Part shown: one piece after another, positions 15,778 through 21,478 of the stretch | How the letters are laid out: every line of letters starts with the position of its first letter | How positions within the stretch are numbered: the stretch's first letter is position 1 | DNA from: Rhizophlyctis rosea | Taxonomy: Eukaryota > Chytridiomycota > Chytridiomycetes > Rhizophlyctidales > Rhizophlyctidaceae | Direction: 5' to 3' | Assembly (NCBI GenBank): GCA_027596075.1 | Contig: JADGJC010000014.1 | Coordinates: 239,414-260,891 of the forward strand | DNA: 21,478 bases | Translations under genes and position numbers: made by a program | Notes under the pieces: generated by a model | What the model saw: only the letters and a program-made list of their open reading frames with translations | What the model was told of the DNA's origin: nothing | Database searches by the model: none

Positions 15778-17014
15778 CTAATCCGATTCGGTGCTCTCCT
15801 CACTGTCACTAGACTCCTCCTCCTCCTTTTCCTCCTCCGTCTCCTCATCTGAACTCTCTCCATTATTCCTCGACTCCGGATCCGTCGCATCGCAATCCTC
15901 CTCCGCCCCACCATACCAACCCTAGACATTCCCCATCTTGACCAGTATCTTCTCGTACGCCTTCCCCGTCACCTTCTTCTTCCCCTCCAAATAGATCCTG
16001 GCCGCCGCCTCGATGTACATCTTGTCAGTGTCCGTGATGGTCACCCACTCTCGTTGGGGCAGCACTTTCTTCTTGATACAGTAGTCGAAGAGGGTGACCA
16101 TGCCGTCTGAGTGAAGACCTGTAAGAAGTTGCCGTTGGATGCGCCTGAGCCGAACGGGGTTCTCCTCCTTGAATTTGCGGGGCAGGTGAAGTACTTGCGC
16201 ACCATCTTGCAGGTTTTTTCGTTGATTTGGGACTTACAAAAGAATGAATGACCAAATGCCGTTGTTCAACCTCATGCTGCATACCTCAGTTTCGCAACCC
16301 TTTTACAAGAATAGCCCATAGCTCCATCCATCAAGTGACCCCACTCCTTATTCAAGATCCTGCGCTCCGCAGTATTCGTGGCAGTAACGACACACTTCGG
16401 CGCATTGGGGTTGGCTTTCAATAGACTCTTGACGGCGTTCCGCAGCTCATCGTTCCTCAAGTAGTAGCCCTTGGATGCCATGATCATTTGGTTTTGGTCC
16501 TGAAGTACGGGCTGCAACAATGTGTGAGTACATCCATGCACCAAAAACAACACCAAACATACTCGCCTCCGCCCACAGAAATGCTGCTGGTATGTCACTC
16601 GGCTTCGTTGTCATCTTCCCCTTCGCCACCGGCGCCACAGTCCCAGACATTTGCCTCTGGAATGACGACACTTGTTGAATTAATCCCGCCACCTCATCCA
16701 ATCCAGCTCGCGTGTCGCCGAAACTCCGCTCAAGTTGATCAAGGCGTGGTAGGATAAGTCGTCGGATCAAGCGCTCAGTCGAAGTTGTGCCGCCTCCGCT
16801 ATTGAGCGCCGAAGAAGAGGAGGAGGAGGAGGCCCAGGGTGTTTGATGATTGTCTGGGAAGGCGTAGGCGACATGAGATTCTGTGGGCGATTCCAATGCT
16901 TGTTCTGGGTGGATGGTGGTGTTGCTGGCTTTGCATTTGGCAGCTTCTTGGGCTTTAGGGGCTTCGCGTTCCGTCCGGGCACGTTCTTCTGCAACCGACT
17001 CGATGGGGGCAACC

Positions 17015-17309
17015 TGCTGGTCAATAGAACTGCTGGGGAATTAAGCATTACACACTGAAATGAACAAGAAGTTAACTGTTTGGATGTATATTGCGATAAT
17101 AGTTAATAGTACACATACACGCACACGCACGAGCACATATGTCACTCAAGGTGGCACAGGTGCGACAAAAAACACGTAAGCGATCCACGAGATTACATAA
17201 GGGTCACGTGATTCTGACTGAGCAAATAACACAGGCACATGTTCATCTATCTAACCAATCACGTGACATGTCCGAACTACTGAACGCATCCTAGGTCCGC
17301 ATCCCTGCA
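17015..17309 (-). mobile_element. solo LTR of a Ty3/gypsy-type element (LTR-A)
   Basis: This 295-bp sequence is similar throughout to the LTR at 19947-20237, with clear divergence. It has the TG...CA ends expected of an LTR. The five bases on each side, CAACC and CGACC, match at four of five positions, as expected of an old target duplication. There is no internal element next to it, so it is a solo LTR left by recombination. Its orientation is taken from the related LTR next to a polypurine tract. It contains two TCACGTGA palindromes and a CA-rich run. Confidence 0.8.
17204..17266. promoter_or_regulatory. paired TCACGTGA palindromes in LTR-A
   Basis: TCACGTGA occurs at 17204-17211 and 17259-17266. 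CACGTG is the classic E-box core bound by bHLH factors such as the Cbf1/USF type. Both sites are kept in the second LTR at nearly the same spacing, although the sequence around them has diverged. Use as promoter elements is inferred. Confidence 0.45.
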
Positions 17310-17724
17310 CGACCAGGGCATTGAATTGGGCTGTCATGTTGGTGCAATTCACCATGTAGCGGGTGTGGGATGAGGAAGACAAGGATGGGCTCCCGTTGTT
17401 GGGGTCGGTGTTGTCGTTGTTGTGGGAATTCAAGGAAGGTGTGTCGAGGGTGGAGGGGATGGCTTTTTGGGTTTCTTGGATGCCCGTGAGGAGAGTGTCG
17501 GTGTCGAGGGAGTCTGTGACGAGGAAGTCGGCATCGAAGCCATCAGGAACAACTGTAGCATCACGCGCAACCAAACTTGTCTGTGCCAATCCATCCACAT
17601 CACCCACCTGCAGATCTCGCCCAACTTCCCCAACCCCAACCTCTTCCCCTTCCTCCTCCTTGTCCAACTCCAACGCGATCTTCCGCACCTTCTTAGGCTT
17701 GTCGGATGTGCCTGGAACGGCCTA

Positions 17725-17876
17725 TGTTGCGTGAGCGAAGGCTGAACACTAAGTCAGAAACGATTCGAAACTAAGTGAGAACTAACAAAAGAGCCAAAGG
17801 CTAGAGGTGGACTTATGTATATTCATTCGGATAACGAGACAAGGAGGAGTCTCATTCGCGATCGGGTTATAGTACA
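17725..17876 (-). mobile_element. candidate short 3' LTR of element 1
   Basis: A 152-bp segment starts TGTTGC and ends AGTACA on the plus strand (TGTACT...GCAACA on the minus), as LTRs often do. It sits just after the end of the element 1 polyprotein and just before coding-like sequence of the disrupted gene. It includes an AT-rich TATACATA-like stretch. No second copy or clear polypurine tract is in the window, so this is tentative. Confidence 0.3.
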
Positions 17877-17895
17877 AAGTCCAAACGTCTCTATC

Positions 17896-18985
17896 CTAAG
17901 TCCAATGCTGCATATTGGACGCGGTAAATAAATTAGAATCATGCGGCAATATTTGACCAGGGTCAGAAAATACATTGATAGCCGGTGGCACAGCTCCGGC
18001 TAAACTATCCTCATCTAGGCACGTGGGACGCGTCGTTGCACCACTGGGGTCTGTGTCGAATCTACGTACTATGCTACTGACTGTTGCCGCAATGTCGCGG
18101 TGACGTTGCCGCGTACGGAGGTGAAGCGGGTCGTCGATGACGGGAGCGTTAGGGTATTGACGATGGTAGTCGGGGCGGATGTCAGGATGGAGTTCGTCGT
18201 AAGCTTCCCAAAAAGGGTTGTCACAGCCTTGCCATTTGACGAGGTTGCGGAGCTTCTTGCGATACCACTGAGAGTCGAGGATGTCTTCGATGGCGTATTC
18301 TTCTCTGCCTTCGGCGTCGGCGGGAATGGCGGAACCACGCTCAGGAGCGATGCAGGACGGAATCAACTATTGGTCGGAGGAGCCGTACGGGCGAAGGAGA
18401 TTGACGTGAAAAGCGTTGTGGGCTCGGGAGGCAGCAGGCAGGTCGAGGCGGTAAGTATCGGAAGGTAGAACCTCAGTAACGGCGTAGGGTCCTTCGTAGC
18501 AAGGTAAGAGGGAGTCGGATTGGTGCAGGAGTTTGCGACGTTGGCGGAAATTCTTGTTGTTGAGGAGGACTCAATCGCCGACTTCAAAAGTTAGATCGCG
18601 GGCGCGTTTGTTGGCGTTATCGGCTTGGCGTACCCGAGTCTTCATCAGTTCGTCGAACACTAAGTTTTCGCGGTCGACAAATAGCTTGCAGAATTAATTG
18701 ACGCAAGGGTTGGCTGTTCGAACTGGAGCGGGAAAAATCCGCGGTTGTTGGCCCTATACGATTTGGAAGGGTGAGAGTCCGACAGAAGAGTGAACCGAAG
18801 AGTTGATTGCGAATTCGGCCGGAGACGTAGAGGAGACCATCGGAGGTAAGCTGAACATTCGGGTAGGAGCTGTCGTTGTGGAGGACCTTTGCGAACATTG
18901 GGCCCTTTGGGCTTGCTTCAATGATCTGGCGTTTGAGGTCGGATTCGAATTTGGTAACAGGGGATACGGAGCCAGCGTCGACAGG
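17896..18985 (-). pseudogene. truncated integrase and chromodomain of element 1
   Basis: After RNase H the sequence reads to DGLLYVSGRI, the usual lead into the integrase zinc-binding domain. It then jumps directly to EFAINSSVHSSVGLSPFQIV, the end of the integrase core. About 150 residues, including the HHCC and DDE parts, are missing at about 18812-18820. After that come the GPY/F-like region (KLLHQSDSLLPCYEGPY, FHVNLLRPYG) and a chromodomain (EYAIEDILDSQW...LRNLVKWQG...W...DEL) before the stop at 17896. In-frame stops occur at several places. Chromodomains target such elements to marked chromatin. Confidence 0.8.
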
Positions 18986-18989
18986 ATCA

Positions 18990-19946
18990 GGGAGTTCAGA
19001 GTGAAGGGACGGCTAAGAGCGTCGGCAACGCGGTTGAGTCGCCCAGGGATGTGTTGTATGTCGAAGTCGAATTCGGAGAGGAAGTGGATGACGCGAGCGT
19101 GACGGCCGTCAAGCTCCTTCTGCTTCATGATGTGCATCAGCGAATTGTGGTCGGTGCAGACTTGAAACTTCGTTCCCCATTGTGGGCGGTACCATTTTGT
19201 TAGGCAATAAAGGAGGGCAAGTAATTCCTTGGCGTGTGTGTGGTAGTTCTTCTCCGCTCCGCGGTATCCTCGGGAATCGAAAGCTACGGGCTGAGCAGTG
19301 CGCCAGTCCATTCCTTTGCGCGAGCATACCGCCGATGCCGGGGTCGGAAGCGTCAGTGACAACCCAAATGGTTTCGCCGGATTTGTGGTTGAGGCCGCGG
19401 AGTGTAAAGAGTTTGGCGAATAACGATTTGATGTGGTGGAAGGCGTTGTGGTGTTGCTCGCCCCAATTGGAAGGGGACGTTCTTCTTAGTGAGCCGGGTA
19501 AGGGGCCCGGTCCACTTCGCTAGATCCTTGACAAATTTGCGGCAGTAGTTGACGAGCCCCATGAACTCTTGTACGTTCTTCTTGGTGCGAGGTACTGGCC
19601 AAGCCTGGATCTTCGTGACCTGAAGAGGGTCAATGGACAGCCCGCGGCGAGAGACGTAGTGGCCGAGAGCTTCCACGTTTGTAGCTACAAGGGAAGACTT
19701 CTTCGGCGAGCAAACCAGTTTGGCATCTCACAGGGCGTTGAGGACGAGTTTCATCCGGCGAACGTGTTCCGCAAGTGTTTCAGACCCATAGACAATAATG
19801 TCATCGTAAAAAACGAAGCAGAATTTACCAATGAAAGGGGCAAGGATCTTGTTCATCCGTCGTTGGTTGTTGGCCGGGGCGTTGCAGGTGCCTTATGGCA
19901 TGGTAGCAGGTTCGCAATTTCCGAACGGGGGTGGCGATAGCGAAGT
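18990..19946 (-). pseudogene. reverse transcriptase (C-terminal part) and RNase H of element 1
   Basis: The first readable residues align with the TSF..PFG..E...MP motif of Ty3/gypsy reverse transcriptase. NAPA, MNKIL and the catalytic FYDDIIVYG (near 19800) follow. After a TGA at 19728-19730 come LVCSPKKSSLVAT, LGHYVSRRGLSIDP and FMGLVNYCRKFVKDLA, typical of the thumb and connection. RNase H is recognised from VVTDASDPGIGG, EKNYHTHAKELLAL, VCTDHNSL and IPGRLNRVADALSR, so all four catalytic acids are present. The frame changes near 19470 and 19320, and a TAA replaces the residue after MP. This is a dead polymerase remnant. Confidence 0.85.
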
Positions 19947-20237
19947 TGCTGGTCAATAGACCTACGTGAAGCAATACACACTCAAATGCAACGATAAGTT
20001 CACTGTTTGGATGTATATTGAAAAATGAATAATGAACGCCGTAACACGCACACGCACGAGCACATATGTCACTCAAGGTGGCACAGGTGCGACAGAAAAC
20101 ACGAAAGCGATCGACGTGAGTACATAAGGGTCACGTGATCCTGACTGAGCTCATAATCAATCACATGTTATTCTATCTAACCATTCACGTGACACGTCCG
20201 AACTGCTTATCGCATCCTACAAGTTCCCATCCCTGCA
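19947..20237 (-). mobile_element. 3' LTR of element 2 (LTR-B)
   Basis: This 291-bp sequence has TG...CA ends and is a relative of LTR-A. On the minus strand a polypurine tract, CGAAGGGGAGAA (20249-20238), lies directly before its first TG, which fixes it as the 3' LTR of a minus-strand element. The left flank is the reverse transcriptase of element 1. The flanks (GAAGT and TTCTC) do not match, as expected if the second LTR is outside the window. It carries TCACGTGA at 20131-20138 and 20185-20192. Confidence 0.8.
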
Positions 20238-20249
20238 TTCTCCCCTTCG
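20238..20249 (-). other. polypurine tract of element 2
   Basis: On the minus strand, CGAAGGGGAGAA directly abuts the TG of the 3' LTR. In LTR retrotransposons such a tract primes plus-strand DNA synthesis. Its position supports both the LTR boundary and the orientation. Confidence 0.65.
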
Positions 20250-20365
20250 ATTCTCCTCATGCGAGAAATCGAACCAAACAGTGGATGCGTGCACATCATG
20301 CAATACACGAAAGCATATTATTAGCTAAATGTGAGCCTCATGCGCTCCGTTTCAACTTGAAGGAA

Positions 20366-21478
20366 CTACAATGCAAGTTCCTCCCCATTGTCCCAGTCCG
20401 CCCACGAAATCATTGCCTTAGTCGGACGACGCTTGCGAACACGTACGGGCTCTTGTTCCATGCCGTGCTTGTCGCGGAACTCCTTCAGAAGTTTCCATGC
20501 TCCCGCAAGGTTCTCGATAAGTGTCCCATTCAAAGCGCTTGCGCCACCTGTTCCACCTGATGTTGACCAACTCCTCAACTTCAAACATTGGTACACCCTC
20601 CGTGTCCAATTCTAGGGGTGGCTAATTGTACCGGCCAAGTGCGCCGTAGTATGGTCGTAACAGTTCCACATGGAACCGAGGATGTAATTCCGCCCAGCCG
20701 GTTGGTAACTTCAACTCGACCGTAGTACCCTTTTGCGATACAACATCAAATGAACCGATCCAGCAATTCTGCCATTTTTCCGCTGGCCCTCCTTCTCCCC
20801 GTGCTTTGAGGTTAAGGTTCTCGGTACTGTGTAACACCTTATCCCCGGGATTGTAGATCGTCGTCTCCGATCTAGTACGATTCCCCTCATTCATCTTGTT
20901 CAATCTAGCAGCAAAAATTGCGTCCTACGCAGCCGCACGCAACGCCGAGGTTCCCTCCACGAATAGCTGAGCTTCTTCATTCCTAGTGAGAGTGGAGTCC
21001 GTACCGATTGGGAAGGTAGTCGGGATATACCCCATCGTCAATTCAAACGGAGTATATCCAGTGGTGCTGGAGATTGTCGTATTCATGCGAAACTGCATGT
21101 GCGGTATGCACTCCACCCAATTGGGTTGCCTCGCATCCACCAATTTTGTCATCGCTATGTTCACGATACGATGACGCCCTCCAATTCTCCCATTAGTATG
21201 CGGGTGGAATGCTGTGATAAGCAGGGATTTCATCGGCAGTAGTGCCACTACCGACTTTCAGAACAAGGAAGTGAACTTTGGGTCCCTGTCCGACAACACA
21301 GTTTCTGGTATGCCCGTGGTTGGGTACACCCGTTGTACGAAGATCTTTGCGAGATCTGGTGCGGTGACGGTATGTGAGATCGGTAGTAAGATCACGTACC
21401 CTGTTCCTCTAGCTAAAATGTTCCAAAGGGCAGTGCGATCTTCGCCGTCCGCATCCTTGTTTGCTGGAAATGGACCCT
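20366..21478 (-). pseudogene. integrase and chromodomain of element 2
   Basis: One frame runs from the window edge, with SHTVTAPDLAKIFVQRVYPT, then LSDRDPKFTS (catalytic Asp) and TAFHPHTNGR. The glutamate that normally follows (T-D-G-x-x-E) is replaced, reading RIGGRHR. The frame continues through NTTISSTTGYTPFEL, the basic region NRTRS, KWQNCWIGSFDVV and PRFHVELLRPYYG, then EVEELVNIRW...RFEW, the start of a chromodomain. Three in-frame stops lie at 21258-21260, 20925-20927 and 20622-20624. A frame change near 20545 leads to IENLAGAWKLLKEFRDKHG, the rest of the chromodomain, and the stop at 20366. It is not functional. Confidence 0.8.

Larger units (their letters stand above)
15778..17721 (-). 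pseudogene. unknown gene disrupted by a solo LTR, with further lesions
   Basis: On the minus strand, coding-like sequence runs from about 17721 to 17310, is interrupted by a 295-bp LTR, and resumes at 17014. The first part is charged and acidic (KKVRKIALELDKEEEGEEVG). The part after the LTR has a probable coiled coil (VAEERARTEREAPKAQEAAK) and a second helical stretch (LDQLERSFGDTRAGLDEVAG). Two likely introns follow (16562-16512 and 16306-16233); the first leaves a one-base frame mismatch. The segment GYYLRNDELRNAVKSLLKAN and a later basic segment, YIEAAARIYLEGKKKVTGKA, are well conserved in style. The frame meets TAG at 15922-15924 yet stays open for 47 more codons of Glu/Asp/Ser-rich tail to a stop at 15778. 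No ATG was found at the left border of element 1, so the N-terminus is missing or lies beyond the transposons. Family not recognised. Confidence 0.6.
17725..19946 (-). mobile_element. Ty3/gypsy chromovirus remnant (element 1), split by element 2
   Basis: The order on the minus strand is part of reverse transcriptase, RNase H, a truncated integrase and a chromodomain, which is the chromovirus gene order. The left end of the reverse transcriptase (toward higher coordinates) is cut off exactly at the LTR of element 2. The polyprotein has several stops and frame changes, so it is not active. The start of pol and the gag region should lie to the right of element 2, outside the window. Confidence 0.8.
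19947..21478 (-). mobile_element. Ty3/gypsy chromovirus (element 2), 3' part, inserted in element 1
   Basis: It contains integrase core and C-terminal regions, a chromodomain remnant, a 128-bp 3' untranslated part, a polypurine tract and a 3' LTR, all on the minus strand. The rest of the element runs past the right edge. It interrupts the reverse transcriptase of element 1. Its protein differs clearly from the matching part of element 1, so the two are different families. Confidence 0.75.

Noticed and set aside
17015..20237. LTR-A and LTR-B as the two LTRs of one element
   Set aside because: They differ at many positions. LTR-A has its own near-perfect target duplication and lies inside an open frame, while LTR-B has a polypurine tract on the side of element 2. 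They are better read as two separate insertions of one family.
1..21478. CRISPR array, rRNA or bacterial operon features
   Set aside because: No regularly spaced direct repeats and no rRNA-like sequence were seen. Introns and gene types are eukaryotic.

Overview
The window looks like nuclear DNA of a filamentous or zoosporic fungus, most likely a chytrid-type (flagellated) lineage. Genes are split by short GT-AG introns (about 50-110 nt, one of 264 nt). One gene is a SPAG1-type TPR protein, a family tied to axonemal dynein assembly. A TKL-type kinase is joined to Sel1 repeats, and Ty3/gypsy chromoviruses fill the right end. Species cannot be named from the sequence alone.

Left part (1-5618), ordinary genes: a LIM-domain gene (minus, 3' end outside the window) is divergent from a five-exon SPAG1-like gene (plus). 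Next come a proline-rich hypothetical gene (minus, two exons) and a divergent hypothetical gene (plus, two exons). Middle part (5989-9270): a TKL-like kinase is followed by eleven Sel1 repeats. The splice sites and frames suggest that these are one kinase-Sel1 gene carrying two small frame-breaking lesions: one extra G near 6560 and a 7-bp tandem duplication at 7533-7546.

9588-14679 holds a cluster of three related multi-Myb/SANT genes, Myb-1 (minus), Myb-2 (plus) and Myb-3 (plus). They share a degenerate C-terminal module and look like different subsets of one seven-repeat ancestor. 14680-15777 has no gene that I can support, but it contains a compact nest of inverted repeats.

Right part (15778-21478), a transposon nest. 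An unknown minus-strand gene is interrupted by a 295-bp solo LTR (17015-17309) with TG...CA ends and a near-perfect 5-bp target duplication. Removing the LTR and one duplication copy rejoins the reading frame exactly. To its right lies a decayed minus-strand Ty3/gypsy chromovirus (element 1) that lacks its integrase core. Element 1 was itself hit, inside its reverse transcriptase, by a second chromovirus (element 2). The 3' LTR of element 2 (19947-20237) belongs to the same family as the solo LTR, and its body runs off the right edge.

Across the older genes there is a strong exon-scale polarity: exons start C-rich and end G-rich on the coding strand. The Myb cluster does not show this.
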